A stretch of DNA of 64,000 nucleotides from Mesorhizobium amorphae (GTDB lineage Bacteria; Pseudomonadota; Alphaproteobacteria; Rhizobiales; Rhizobiaceae). The notes under the pieces are model-generated. The model did not search any database. It was not told the DNA's origin and saw only the letters and a list, made by a program, of their open reading frames with translations. Shown one piece after another: positions 7,940 to 16,150 of this stretch. Location of the stretch: positions 1-64,000 of the forward strand of contig QFNI01000008.1 in NCBI GenBank assembly GCA_003240775.1, given 5' to 3'. Positions within the stretch are counted from its first letter, which is position 1. Each line of letters starts with the position of its first letter. Made by a program: the position numbers and the translations under genes.

Positions 7940-8236
7940 TCAGAGCGTTACCGCGCCGAGATGCGGGGCCTTGCCCCATGCCATCACCCGGACGTGCGTC
8001 CACAGTCCCGCGAGCGAGTATGGATCAGCCTTTACCAATGCTGTCGCCGCTTCCCGGTCGGGCGCCTCGATGATCCACAGTGCACCCAAGAAGGGCTGAC
8101 CTTGGTCAGGGCGCAAGCCTCCGCACAGCACGATCCGGTCGGCATGGTCGGCGAGGTAGCGGAAATGCGCTTGGTTGAGCGCAGCGGGGTGATCTGCGGG
8201 GTCCACCCCATCCTCGAAGATGGCCACGAAGCGCAT
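7940..8236 (-). CDS. YciI-like protein (YCII domain)
   Basis: 98-residue ferredoxin-fold protein. It opens MRFVAIFEDGVDPADHPAAL and contains the family's RIVLCGGLRPDQGQPFLGALWIIEAPDREAA pattern (given in part here), with acidic and histidine residues that could be catalytic. AGGAGAACACCCTG precedes ATG 8236. YCII proteins are small and sometimes enzymatic: TftG in chlorophenoxyacetate breakdown removes HCl from a ring intermediate. Next to a ring hydroxylase and a cupin, a role in processing a catabolic intermediate is plausible but unproved. Confidence 0.8.
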   Translation of the reverse strand: MRFVAIFEDGVDPADHPAALNQAHFRYLADHADRIVLCGGLRPDQGQPFLGALWIIEAPDREAATALVKADPYSLAGLWTHVRVMAWGKAPHLGAVTL

Positions 8237-8282
8237 CAGGGTGTTCTCCTATTCCGTTCCTCGCCCCCCGCCCACGGGGGCG

Positions 8283-8789
8283 TCACTGCTCGATCATCGC
8301 GTCGAGTTCCGGTTCGGGTCCGGTGCCGCTCTCCTGGAGATTGTTGAAAGCGGTCTCAAGCACCAGCATGCATGCACGAAGCGCCTCGGGCGACGCACCG
8401 GCGAGCGCCTGGCTGTTTGCGTCCATGGCCGCCCGGAGTGCGGCCTCCTCTAGATCGCGTCCGCGCTCTGTCAGCGTGATCAGGTATTTGCGCTTGTCGT
8501 GAGCCGGCCGCCGCCGCGTTACGAGACCCGTCGCGAGCAGGCTGCGAACCGCCAGTACCATGGCCGGACCCGCGATGCCCGATTGTTGCGCGAGCTCGGT
8601 CTGTGTGAGTCCGTCCTGATTCCACAGCGTACGCAGCACGTACCACTGACCCAGGCTCAGCCCGAGCGGAGCGATGCGGTTGCCCAGGTTGCGTTGGATC
8701 AACCGATTCACCTGCCGCAGGCGGTGCCCGAAGCTTTGTGTCATCGGCAAAACGGACGGGTGCTGGATGGACGAGCTCAGTTCATTCAT
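8283..8789 (-). CDS. MarR-family transcriptional regulator
   Basis: 168 residues with a central winged helix-turn-helix: SLGQWYVLRTLWNQDGLTQT and ELAQQSGIAGPAMVLAVRSL, then the wing RRRPAHDKRKYLITLTERGR. I prefer ATG 8789 (AGAAGG about nine bases upstream) over 8819, which has no ribosome site. It is divergent from the long operon starting at 8983, across a gap with an inverted repeat at 8904-8923, so it is the natural candidate regulator of that operon. MarR proteins often respond to aromatic acids. Confidence 0.87.
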   Translation of the reverse strand: MNELSSSIQHPSVLPMTQSFGHRLRQVNRLIQRNLGNRIAPLGLSLGQWYVLRTLWNQDGLTQTELAQQSGIAGPAMVLAVRSLLATGLVTRRRPAHDKRKYLITLTERGRDLEEAALRAAMDANSQALAGASPEALRACMLVLETAFNNLQESGTGPEPELDAMIEQ

Positions 8790-8903
8790 CGAAGGGCCTT
8801 CTCGCACTGTTCCTGCCATAGCATCGGGCGGCCGGGAGAGGGCAAGCCGAAACGGACGCGGTGGTGGTGATCAGGCTTGCCAGCGCACGTCGTGGATATA
8901 TTA

Positions 8904-8923
8904 ATAAACGAACGAACGTTTAT
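8904..8923. promoter_or_regulatory. Candidate MarR operator in the divergent promoter region
   Basis: ATAAACG (8904-8910) and CGTTTAT (8917-8923) are exact complements around AACGAA. The repeat sits in the AT-rich middle of the gap between the MarR gene (start 8789) and the metallo-hydrolase operon (start 8983), where a repressor could block both promoters. Confidence 0.5.
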
Positions 8924-8982
8924 GCGCTTCTCTTTTCCCGCTTCGCCCGGAAAGTTCGGTGCATCTCAGCAGGAGCCTTGTC

Positions 8983-9885
8983 TTGGCCGAAACATCTCCG
9001 CCCCCTGTTGTCGACCCATCCGCGCTCCGCGCAATTGCCCCTGGCGTCTGGGTGATCGCCGATCGCCGCGTGCCGCTCGTGCCCAACATCGGCATCATCG
9101 TGGGGGAGCGCACCGTGCTGGTGATCGACACCGGCATGGGGCGGGCAAACGGCGCGCGTGTGCTAAATCTGGCGCGCGAGCTTGCTCCCGGCCTGCCGAT
9201 CATCGCGACGCTGACGCATTTCCACCCCGAGCACGGCTACGGAGCCGAGCCCTTCAAGGGCGCCGCGCACATCCTCTACAACCGCGCCCAAGCCGATGAC
9301 CTCTCGAAGAAGGGTGAAGGCTACCTCGCGATGTTCAGGGGCATGGGTCCCGCGGTGGCGGAGGCGCTTGAAGATACGCAGCTGGTGGATGCTGACGAGA
9401 CCTATTCGGGGGCCTCTCATCGCATCGACCTCGGCGGCAAGACGGCCGTTCTCCACACATGGGGCCGCGCTCACACAAACGGTGATCAGGTTGTGTTCCT
9501 CGAAGAAGACCGCATCCTGTTTTCGGGCGACCTCGCTGAAGAAGCGACGTTTCCGATCTTTCCCTGGTTCCCCCCCGACGACGCCGACATCGACGCGGAA
9601 GGCTGGGTGCGGGCGCTCGATGGCTGCCTGGCGCTCGATCCGGCGATCGTGGTGCCGGGCCACGGCGAAGTGGGCGATGCCCGCATCCTGCGCGACGTGC
9701 GCGCCTACATTCTCGCCATCGACGCAAAGGTCGCGCAGGCGCGGGCAAAGGGTTTTGAGGGCGAGACCCTCTTGGCTGAACTGAGGCCACAGGTGCTGGC
9801 CGAGCACCCGGACTGGCACTTTCCGGAATGGATCGACTTCGCGGTCCGCTACTTCGCCGAGCGAACGGTCGGCGCGCGCGCATGA
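8983..9885 (+). CDS. Metallo-beta-lactamase-fold hydrolase
   Basis: 300 residues. The zinc-site motif is THFHPEHGYGAEPF (residues about 78-91): H79, H81 and H84 match HxHxDH, but the aspartate is glutamate. Further ligand regions are AHTNGDQVVF, ILFSGDLAEE and VVPGHGEVG. The class covers hydrolases of lactones, thioesters and related bonds. I start at TTG 8983, which has AGGAG seven bases upstream; the GTG at 8959 gives a longer frame with a poorer ribosome site. It heads an operon, overlaps the next gene by ATGA, and is followed by an importer and two dehydrogenases, suggesting cleavage of an imported or intermediate ester or lactone. Confidence 0.85.
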   Translation: MAETSPPPVVDPSALRAIAPGVWVIADRRVPLVPNIGIIVGERTVLVIDTGMGRANGARVLNLARELAPGLPIIATLTHFHPEHGYGAEPFKGAAHILYNRAQADDLSKKGEGYLAMFRGMGPAVAEALEDTQLVDADETYSGASHRIDLGGKTAVLHTWGRAHTNGDQVVFLEEDRILFSGDLAEEATFPIFPWFPPDDADIDAEGWVRALDGCLALDPAIVVPGHGEVGDARILRDVRAYILAIDAKVAQARAKGFEGETLLAELRPQVLAEHPDWHFPEWIDFAVRYFAERTVGARA

Positions 9886-10484
9886 GCACCGTGCTCGTCG
9901 CACTGCACTACCAGAATGAGGTCCTGCACCCCGCTGGCCGCATCAAGGTGGGCGTGGCCAAGGGTGATCTGAACCAGGTGGCGCTCGTCGCTCGTGCGCA
10001 GCGTCTGCTCGCGCTCGCGAGACAGAGCAGGATCCCAGTGGTATCCGTGCGGATCGCTTTTCGCGCCGACCATGCGGACGTGATCCAGAACTGCTCGATC
10101 TTCCGCAATGTGGTGGCAGGCGGCGCCATGGTCGAGAATAGCTGGGGAACCGAGTTCCATGACGGCCTAGGCCCTGCGAATGGCGAATTTGTCGTCAAGC
10201 ACGGCCGCGTCAACGCTTTCCACGGATCGCAGCTAGAGGAAACGCTGCGCTGCCTAGGGGCAGATCACCTCGTGATAGCGGGCGTGTCTACCAACTCGGT
10301 GGTCGCCACAACCGTCGCCTGCGCGGCCGACATGGGCTACCGAGTCACGGTGATAGGCGACTGCTGCTCGTCGGGCAGTCCCTCGTTGCATGCGGCATGC
10401 CTGGAAAACATGCGGCTCGTGGCAGACGTGATCGACCTCGAAACCTTCGTCACACAGACAGAACTGGAAGATTCCAGGCCTTGA
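9882..10484 (+). CDS. Isochorismatase-like protein lacking two catalytic residues
   Basis: 200 residues with the cysteine-hydrolase (isochorismatase/nicotinamidase) fold. The usual N-terminal aspartate is replaced: the strand reads MSTVLVALHYQNEVLHPAG, with H9 in place of D. The lysine is kept (VVKHGRVNAF, K106). At the nucleophile the usual TN-x-C-V reads TNSVV, so cysteine is V140. The conserved cis-peptide region GVSTN and the MGYRVTVIGDCCSSGSP tail are present. ATG 9882 overlaps the previous stop. With the Asp-Lys-Cys triad broken, it either uses other chemistry (two cysteines lie in GDCCSS) or acts by binding. Isochorismatase itself needs no cysteine but keeps the aspartate. Confidence 0.82.
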   Translation: MSTVLVALHYQNEVLHPAGRIKVGVAKGDLNQVALVARAQRLLALARQSRIPVVSVRIAFRADHADVIQNCSIFRNVVAGGAMVENSWGTEFHDGLGPANGEFVVKHGRVNAFHGSQLEETLRCLGADHLVIAGVSTNSVVATTVACAADMGYRVTVIGDCCSSGSPSLHAACLENMRLVADVIDLETFVTQTELEDSRP

Positions 10485-10634
10485 ATAATTTTTGCTGACT
10501 CAGCTTGCCAGGCTCAGTGAGGTAGGAATAGGCTTCATATCGTTCGAGACGTAACGAATTGTTCGAGGGGACAGAGAAGCCTCCGACGCAAGTGGATGCG
10601 CGCTTCAAGCGCCAAGCACAGGGGAACCATCACC
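10485..10634 (+). promoter_or_regulatory. Leader between the hydrolase pair and the LIV-type importer
   Basis: 150 bases separating two otherwise tightly packed gene sets. It is AT-richer, with a direct repeat of GTTCGA (in CGTTCGAGACG and TTGTTCGAGGGG) and a TTTTT run early on. It could hold a second promoter for the importer genes. AGGGGA lies about 12 bases before the ATG at 10635. Confidence 0.35.
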
Positions 10635-11807
10635 ATGCACGCCGTCACCCGTTTGGCCGCTGGCCTAACCGCCTTCTTGGCCGCCGCCGCAGTCCCGGCT
10701 GCCGCAGCAGAGCCCGTCAAGCTCGGCATCGTCATGTCCTACAGCGGCTGGTTCCAGCCGATCGACTCTTCCACGATCAACGGGGCGATGCTCGCGATCA
10801 AGGAGATCAATGCGAAGGGCGGAGTGCTCGGCAGCCCCATCGAGGTCGAGAAGTTCGACAACAAGTCCGAGCCGCCGCTGGGTGCCGACGGTGCCATGGA
10901 GGTGATTGGCAAGGGCGCCAAGGCGATCCTGTTTCCGAGCGACTTTGACTTCGGCGCGCCAGGCGCATTCGTCGCTCAGCAGAGCGACGTGATTTCGTTC
11001 TCGGGCGCGTCCGACCCCAAATTCGGCGCCGCCGGCATCGGCCCCTACGCCTATTCGCTGTCCACCGCCTCGCAGGCGCAAGGGGCGCTGCTCGCCGAAT
11101 GGGGGTTCGAACAAAAAGGCTGGAAGACGGCCTATGTGCTGCTCGACAACACCATCGCCTATACCAAGTCGCTCTGCGGCAGCTTTGCCCAGCGCTGGAA
11201 GGAAGTGGCGGGCGATGCTTCGCTTCTCGGCGAGGACACGTTCCTGAACGGCGACCCAAGCATCGCTGCCCAGGTCTCGCGCATCGGTGCGCTCTCGGCC
11301 AAGCCCGACGTGGTGATGCTCTGCTCCTACGCACCGGGCGGACCGGGCGCCATCCGCCAGCTTCGCGCGGCGGGCCTCGACATGCCGATCGTCACGGGCG
11401 AGTCCATGGACGGCGACTACTGGATCGGTGGCGTGCCCAACCTTTCCAACTTCTACGCCGTCAATTTCGGTTCCTTCTACGGCGACGACGCAGACCCCGT
11501 GGTGAAGGACTTCTTCGCCCGCTATGAAAAGGAATACGGCCAGCGGTCGGACGCGTCCTATTCGCTGCGCGGCTACTCCATGATCCAGGCCTGGGCGAAG
11601 GCAGCCGAGAAGGCCGGTTCCTTCGACGCGGACAAGGTCGCAGCCGCCCTCGACACCTTCAAAGAAGAGCCGCTGGTCGCCGGTCCCACCACCTTCACGC
11701 CCGAACTTCACATCCAGACGACGCGCCCGATGACCATTGTCCAGGCGCAGGACGGCAAGTTCAGCTTCGTCACCAAGGCGGCACCCAAGACGGTGCATCT
11801 GGACTGA
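10635..11807 (+). CDS. LIV-type ABC transporter substrate-binding protein
   Basis: 390 residues, a Peripla_BP_6 (hydrophobic/amino-acid, HAAT) binding protein. ATG 10635 opens a Sec signal peptide, MHAVTRLAAGLTAFLAAAA, with likely cleavage after AAAA near residue 24-26. The mature start PVKLGIVMSYSGWFQPIDSS and the NGAMLAIKEINAKGGVLG segment are family hallmarks. The remaining four importer genes follow directly. Proteins of this class also carry aromatic acids, urea and amides. Given the enzymes in the same operon, an aromatic or other cyclic acid is more likely than an amino acid, but this is inference. Confidence 0.92.
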   Translation: MHAVTRLAAGLTAFLAAAAVPAAAAEPVKLGIVMSYSGWFQPIDSSTINGAMLAIKEINAKGGVLGSPIEVEKFDNKSEPPLGADGAMEVIGKGAKAILFPSDFDFGAPGAFVAQQSDVISFSGASDPKFGAAGIGPYAYSLSTASQAQGALLAEWGFEQKGWKTAYVLLDNTIAYTKSLCGSFAQRWKEVAGDASLLGEDTFLNGDPSIAAQVSRIGALSAKPDVVMLCSYAPGGPGAIRQLRAAGLDMPIVTGESMDGDYWIGGVPNLSNFYAVNFGSFYGDDADPVVKDFFARYEKEYGQRSDASYSLRGYSMIQAWAKAAEKAGSFDADKVAAALDTFKEEPLVAGPTTFTPELHIQTTRPMTIVQAQDGKFSFVTKAAPKTVHLD

Positions 11808-11809
11808 TC

Positions 11810-12529
11810 ATGAAGCTGGCTGCATCCGACGTCACGGTGCGGTTTGCTGGCATCCGAGCCATCGAGAATGTCTCGCTGGAACTCTCCAGCGGTGACATTC
11901 TCGGCTTGGTTGGTCCGAATGGTGCCGGCAAGACCACCATGGTCAACGTGTTGAGTGGGTTCCAGCGCCCGCATGGCGGCAACGTGGCGGTTGAGGGTCT
12001 CGACGCGCGCGGCCGCTCCGAAGCCTGGTTTGCCCGCAACGGCGTGGTGCGCACCTTCCAGGCTGTCCGCCTTTTCCGAGGCCTGTCCGTCAGCGAGAAC
12101 ATCGAAGCGGCGTTGAGCAGCCTTGGGATCGGGCGGTTGGCTGCGCGCCGCCGTGCGGCCGAGCTCCTCGACTATCTCGGCATGGCGGAAAAGCGCAACG
12201 CGCCTGCCGACAGCCTCAACTACAGCGACGAGCGGCGTCTCGGGATCGCGCGAGCACTTGGCCTCAACCCCCGCTTCCTACTGCTCGACGAGCCGGCGGC
12301 CGGCATGAACGTGGCAGAGGCCGAGGTGTTGAGCGGCCTGATCAAGCGCATCCGCGCGGACTTCTCCTGCGGCATCCTCCTGATCGAGCACAACATGACG
12401 CTGATCCGTGCAACCTGCGAACGCCTCCATGTGATGGCGAGCGGCCGAACCATGACGACTGGTGCGCCGGACGCGGTGATGGCGGACGAATCCTTCCGCT
12501 CTGCTTATCTCGGCTCGGCTGCCGCATGA
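11810..12529 (+). CDS. LIV-type ABC transporter ATPase (LivG-like)
   Basis: 239-residue cytoplasmic ATPase. Walker A is GLVGPNGAGKTT (about residues 32-43) and Walker B is RFLLLDEPAAGM, followed by the HNMTLIRATCERLHVMASG H-loop. The signature is odd: LNYSDERRLGIARAL, where the LSxGQ core has both serine and glycine replaced (N and S). ATG 11810 begins two bases after the binding-protein stop; the end overlaps LivF by ATGA. Its partner LivF has a normal signature, so one of the two ATP sites in the heterodimer may be weakened. Confidence 0.9.
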   Translation: MKLAASDVTVRFAGIRAIENVSLELSSGDILGLVGPNGAGKTTMVNVLSGFQRPHGGNVAVEGLDARGRSEAWFARNGVVRTFQAVRLFRGLSVSENIEAALSSLGIGRLAARRRAAELLDYLGMAEKRNAPADSLNYSDERRLGIARALGLNPRFLLLDEPAAGMNVAEAEVLSGLIKRIRADFSCGILLIEHNMTLIRATCERLHVMASGRTMTTGAPDAVMADESFRSAYLGSAAA

Positions 12530-13260
12530 GCGCACCGCTTCTTGCCATCGAAGACCTGTCCGTCCGTTACGGCCGCATCACGGCGCTCGACCGCTTGTCG
12601 CTCGAAATCCAGCCCGGCGAGATCGTCGCCGTGGTCGGGCCCAATGGGGCGGGCAAGTCGTCGCTACTCGGCGCCATTGCGGGCGTGGTCCCCGTCGCGG
12701 GCGGGACGATCCGCTTCCGGGGCGAAAGCATTGCAGGCCAACCGCTCGAACGCACGGTGCGCCGCGGCATCGCCCTCGTGATGGAGGGGCGTCACGTCTT
12801 CGGCAGCTTGTCCGTTATGGAGAACCTGCGCATTGGCGCCACGATCCGGGTGGATGCGCAAGCCGTGCAGGCCGAGATCGCAAGCTTCCTCGAAATCTTC
12901 CCGATCCTCGCCGAGCGTCGCAACGAGCCGGCCGGGCGCCTGTCGGGCGGCGAGCAGCAAATGCTGGTGATCGCCCGCGCGCTCCTGGCCAACCCCACCT
13001 TCCTGATGCTGGACGAGCCCTCGCTCGGTCTCGCCCCCAAGGTCACCGACCAGATTTACGGCATCGTCTCTGACATTCGCTCGCGCGGCGTCACCATCCT
13101 CGTGGTTGAGCAGAACGCCGAGCGCGCGCTCGGTGCCGCCGACCGCACCTATGTGCTGAACGGGGGTCGCGTGCGGCTTTCCGGTCCCTCCGACGCGCTC
13201 AAAGCCGATCCGCGGTTCGAGGCTGCTTATTTCGGTCTTGCCGGTGCGGAAGCGCGCTGA
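12526..13260 (+). CDS. LIV-type ABC transporter ATPase (LivF-like)
   Basis: 244-residue ATPase partner of LivG. Walker A is VVGPNGAGKSS, the signature is intact (RLSGGEQQMLVIARALLANP), and Walker B is FLMLDEPSLGLAP. The family-typical VMEGRHVFGSLSVMENLRIGA stretch (in part) is present. It overlaps both neighbours: ATGA with LivG and TGATG with the LivH permease (13258-13262), so the block is translationally coupled. Confidence 0.93.
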   Translation: MSAPLLAIEDLSVRYGRITALDRLSLEIQPGEIVAVVGPNGAGKSSLLGAIAGVVPVAGGTIRFRGESIAGQPLERTVRRGIALVMEGRHVFGSLSVMENLRIGATIRVDAQAVQAEIASFLEIFPILAERRNEPAGRLSGGEQQMLVIARALLANPTFLMLDEPSLGLAPKVTDQIYGIVSDIRSRGVTILVVEQNAERALGAADRTYVLNGGRVRLSGPSDALKADPRFEAAYFGLAGAEAR

Positions 13261-14144
13261 TGGGAACGCTGATCCAGATTCTCGTCGATGCGCTGAGCGT
13301 GGGCGGTCTCTATGCGCTGACCGCGCTGGGCATCGGCCTGATCTTCTCCGTCATGCGGCTCGCCAACTTCGCCCATGCCGAGTTGGTGACGCTCGCGGCC
13401 TACGCGCTCTTCCTCTTCTCCGGCCAGCCAATCCTTGCGGCCTTTCTTGCAGCCGTGGCCGTCGCAGTGATCGTGGCCGTCCTCACCGAACGGATCGCCT
13501 TCCGCCCGATCCGGCAAGCCGACCCCGCGACCATGCTGATCGCCTCCTTCACCGTGTCGATGCTGCTTCAGAAGCTGCTCGTCTTTGCGGTGGGCTCGCG
13601 CGTCAAGACGCTCGATCCCCTCCCCATGCTGAGCCAGCCCGTTTCCATCGGCTCGGTGCAGGTCAGCGCGCTCAAGATCGCGACCATCGTGGTTTGCTTC
13701 GGGCTTCTGGGCCTGCTGACCCTGATCGTGCGCAAGACGAGCTTCGGCCTCCAGATCCGGGCAGCAGCCGAAAACTTCACCATGTCGCGTCTTGTCGGCG
13801 TGCGCGCCAATTCCGTGATCGCGCTGTCATTCGCGCTGAGCGGCGTCTTGGCCGCGGTTGTCGCAATCCTGTTCGCCGCGCAGACCGGCTTCGTGCAGCC
13901 GCGCTTCGGCCTCCAGCTCGTGATCATCGCCTTCGTCGCCACCGTGATCGGCGGCTTGGGCAGCCTCGAAGGCGCGGTCGCGGGCGGCTTCCTCGTCGGC
14001 GCGCTCTCCACACTGCTTCAGGCCCTGCTGCCGGCAGAACTTCGGCCCTTCCGTGAAGCGTTCCTGTTTGCGGTTGTGATCCTCGTGCTGCTCTTGCGCC
14101 CGCAGGGCCTGTTTCCCGCGCGCGGCCTCAAGGAGCGCGTATGA
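13260..14144 (+). CDS. LIV-type ABC transporter permease (LivH-like)
   Basis: 294-residue inner-membrane permease, starting SVGGLYALTALGIGLIFSVM after a short leader, the LivH hallmark, then LANFAHAELVTLAAYALFLF. About eight hydrophobic segments are visible. The ATPase-contact region reads RAAAENFTMSRLVGVRANSV, and the end has VIGGLGSLEGAVAGGFLVGA, both conserved. It overlaps LivF and LivM. It forms a heterodimeric channel with the next gene's product. Confidence 0.93.
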   Translation: MGTLIQILVDALSVGGLYALTALGIGLIFSVMRLANFAHAELVTLAAYALFLFSGQPILAAFLAAVAVAVIVAVLTERIAFRPIRQADPATMLIASFTVSMLLQKLLVFAVGSRVKTLDPLPMLSQPVSIGSVQVSALKIATIVVCFGLLGLLTLIVRKTSFGLQIRAAAENFTMSRLVGVRANSVIALSFALSGVLAAVVAILFAAQTGFVQPRFGLQLVIIAFVATVIGGLGSLEGAVAGGFLVGALSTLLQALLPAELRPFREAFLFAVVILVLLLRPQGLFPARGLKERV

Positions 14145-15202
14145 CCGTAACCACTATTCCCACCGTCCGAAGCCACGGCCTCTTCACCGAAACCCTTCGC
14201 CGCAGCGGCACACTGTTTGCGCTGCTCGGTTTCGTGCTCGTCGTCGTGCTCCTGGCACAATGGGGCGACGTGGTGCTCCAGCGCCGCGTGATCCTGGCGC
14301 TGATCAACCTCGTGGCGGTTGTCGGCCTCTTCGTCTTCATGGGCAATTCCGGCGTGCTGAATTTCAGCAATGTCGGCTTCATGGCGATCGGCGCCTACAC
14401 TTCGGCGCTGCTCACTTTGCCGCCCAGCATGAAAAACACCTTCCTGCCCGACTTGCCACTTTGGCTTGCGGCCATTCAGTTGCCGACTTTTTCCGGCGCG
14501 TTGGCGGCCGGCGCAGTCGCAGGCGTGATCGGTCTCGTGGCCGGCTGGCCCCTCATGCGGCTTTCGGGCATCGGCGCAGGTATCGCGACGCTTTCGCTCC
14601 TCATCATCTGCTACATCGTTCTCGGCAACTGGAACTCCGTGACGGGCGGCCAGCAGTCCCTCATGGGTCTGCGTACCTATGTCGGCCTTTGGACCGCGGG
14701 CCTGTGGGCGATGGCCGCCATCCTGGTCGCCTATGCCTATGGCGAGACGCGCTTTGCCATCGCGCTGCGCGCCTCGCGCGAAGACGAGGTGGCCGCGCGT
14801 GCGAGCGGGGTGCGCATTGTCAGGCAGCGGCTGATAGCCTTCGTTCTGGGCGCCGTGATCTCAGGCGTTGCCGGCGCTCTCTACGGCCATTTCCTCGGCA
14901 CGCTCCGCGTCGAGCTCTTCTATCTCGACCCCACCTTCCTGTTCATCGCCATGCTGGTCGTGGGCGGCATGCGCTCGCTCACGGGCGCGGTGGTCGGCAC
15001 TGCTGCCATCTCGCTTCTGACCGAACTCCTGCGGCTCTCCGAAGTGGGCTTCACCTTGCCGGGGGGCCTTGCGGTCGCAGCACCCGCCGGTCTGGGCGAT
15101 GTCGTTCTCGCTGCCGTGATGCTCGCCATCATCCTGTTCCGCCCTCAGGGCATCACCGGCGGCAGAGAGCTCGACCGGCTGCTCCGCCTAAGAACCATTT
15201 GA
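14141..15202 (+). CDS. LIV-type ABC transporter permease (LivM-like)
   Basis: 353-residue permease. After a first membrane segment (about residues 22-45) comes the LivM landmark GNSGVLNFSNVGFMAIGAYT. ALRASREDEVAARASGVRI and VVGGMRSLTGAVVGTAAISL are the conserved coupling and C-terminal motifs. ATG 14141 overlaps LivH. It completes the five-part importer. Seventeen bases separate it from the first dehydrogenase, so the enzymes are on the same transcript. Confidence 0.93.
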   Translation: MTVTTIPTVRSHGLFTETLRRSGTLFALLGFVLVVVLLAQWGDVVLQRRVILALINLVAVVGLFVFMGNSGVLNFSNVGFMAIGAYTSALLTLPPSMKNTFLPDLPLWLAAIQLPTFSGALAAGAVAGVIGLVAGWPLMRLSGIGAGIATLSLLIICYIVLGNWNSVTGGQQSLMGLRTYVGLWTAGLWAMAAILVAYAYGETRFAIALRASREDEVAARASGVRIVRQRLIAFVLGAVISGVAGALYGHFLGTLRVELFYLDPTFLFIAMLVVGGMRSLTGAVVGTAAISLLTELLRLSEVGFTLPGGLAVAAPAGLGDVVLAAVMLAIILFRPQGITGGRELDRLLRLRTI

Positions 15203-15218
15203 GAAAAGGAAGAACGCG

Positions 15219-16139
15219 ATGCTGAGATTCGATGAGCAGGTGGCGATCGTGTCGGGTGCAGGCCGCGGCATGGGCCGTTCGCACGCGCTCGACCTCGCCC
15301 GCCGCGGTGCGATCGTGGTCGTCAACGATGTCGGCTCCGAGACGGTGGCAGGCGCGGGCAGCGATGCAAGCGTCGCGCAGTCCGTGGTGGCCGAGATCGA
15401 GGCGATGGGCGGCCGCGCCATGGCCGACGGCAGTGATGTGTCGGACGCGGAAGCCGTGGAAGCCCTTGTCGCGCGTGTGATGGAAGCCTACGGCCGGATC
15501 GACATCCTCGTCGCCAATGCCGGAAACCAGCGCTTTCTCCACTTCGCCGAAACCGCGCGCGCCGACTACGACTCGCTCCTCGACATTCATCTCGGCGGCA
15601 CCTTCAACCTTTCCCGCGCGGTCTGGCCCCACATGGCCGCGCGCAACTACGGTCGCATGGTCTTCACCACCTCCCAGGTGGGCTTCTACGGCCAGGTCGA
15701 CGCGGTAGCCTATGGGGCCGCCAAAGCCGGCATCTTCGGCCTCATGCACGGCATCAAACTTGACGCGCTCGCAAGCGGCATCCGCGTCAACTGCATTTCG
15801 CCGTTTGCCTTCACGCGCATGGTGGTCGACCTCTTTCCCCAAGAACTCGCCCAAGAACTTGCGCCAGAATTCGTGTCTGCGGGCGTGACCTACCTCGCTT
15901 CCCGAGAGTGCTCCCTCAACGGCGAGATCCTGATCGCTGGCGGCGGGCATTTCTCGATCGCGCGCACCATCGAGACGCTCGGCATCGACATCGCTGATGC
16001 GGCAGGGATCACGGCGGACGCGGTGGCCGAGAACATCGGCACGATCACCGACACCACCCGCACTGCCATGTACCCTGACGCGCTTGCCGCCGTTCAGGTC
16101 ACTTTCGACCGCTTGGCGAGTCAGGCTGCCGCACAGTGA
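15219..16139 (+). CDS. Short-chain dehydrogenase/reductase (hydroxyacyl-CoA dehydrogenase-like)
   Basis: 306 residues, longer than classical SDRs. The cofactor motif is SGAGRGMGRSHALDLARRGA (residues 12-31), with NAGN at 100-103. The catalytic residues are S152, Y165 and K169 (VAYGAAKAG). The insertion DVGSETVAGAGSDASVAQSV and the MGRSHAL wording match SDRs of the multifunctional-enzyme-2 type that oxidise 3-hydroxyacyl-CoA or alicyclic alcohols with NAD. AAAAGGAAG precedes ATG 15219. In this operon it would oxidise a hydroxylated intermediate after import; the exact substrate cannot be told. Confidence 0.88.
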   Translation: MLRFDEQVAIVSGAGRGMGRSHALDLARRGAIVVVNDVGSETVAGAGSDASVAQSVVAEIEAMGGRAMADGSDVSDAEAVEALVARVMEAYGRIDILVANAGNQRFLHFAETARADYDSLLDIHLGGTFNLSRAVWPHMAARNYGRMVFTTSQVGFYGQVDAVAYGAAKAGIFGLMHGIKLDALASGIRVNCISPFAFTRMVVDLFPQELAQELAPEFVSAGVTYLASRECSLNGEILIAGGGHFSIARTIETLGIDIADAAGITADAVAENIGTITDTTRTAMYPDALAAVQVTFDRLASQAAAQ

Positions 16140-16150
16140 CGGAGCGCGCG

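Noticed and set aside
13260..14056. Overlapping 272-codon frame in the LivH region
   Set aside because: Out-of-frame shadow of LivH; its arginine-rich translation has no membrane segments.
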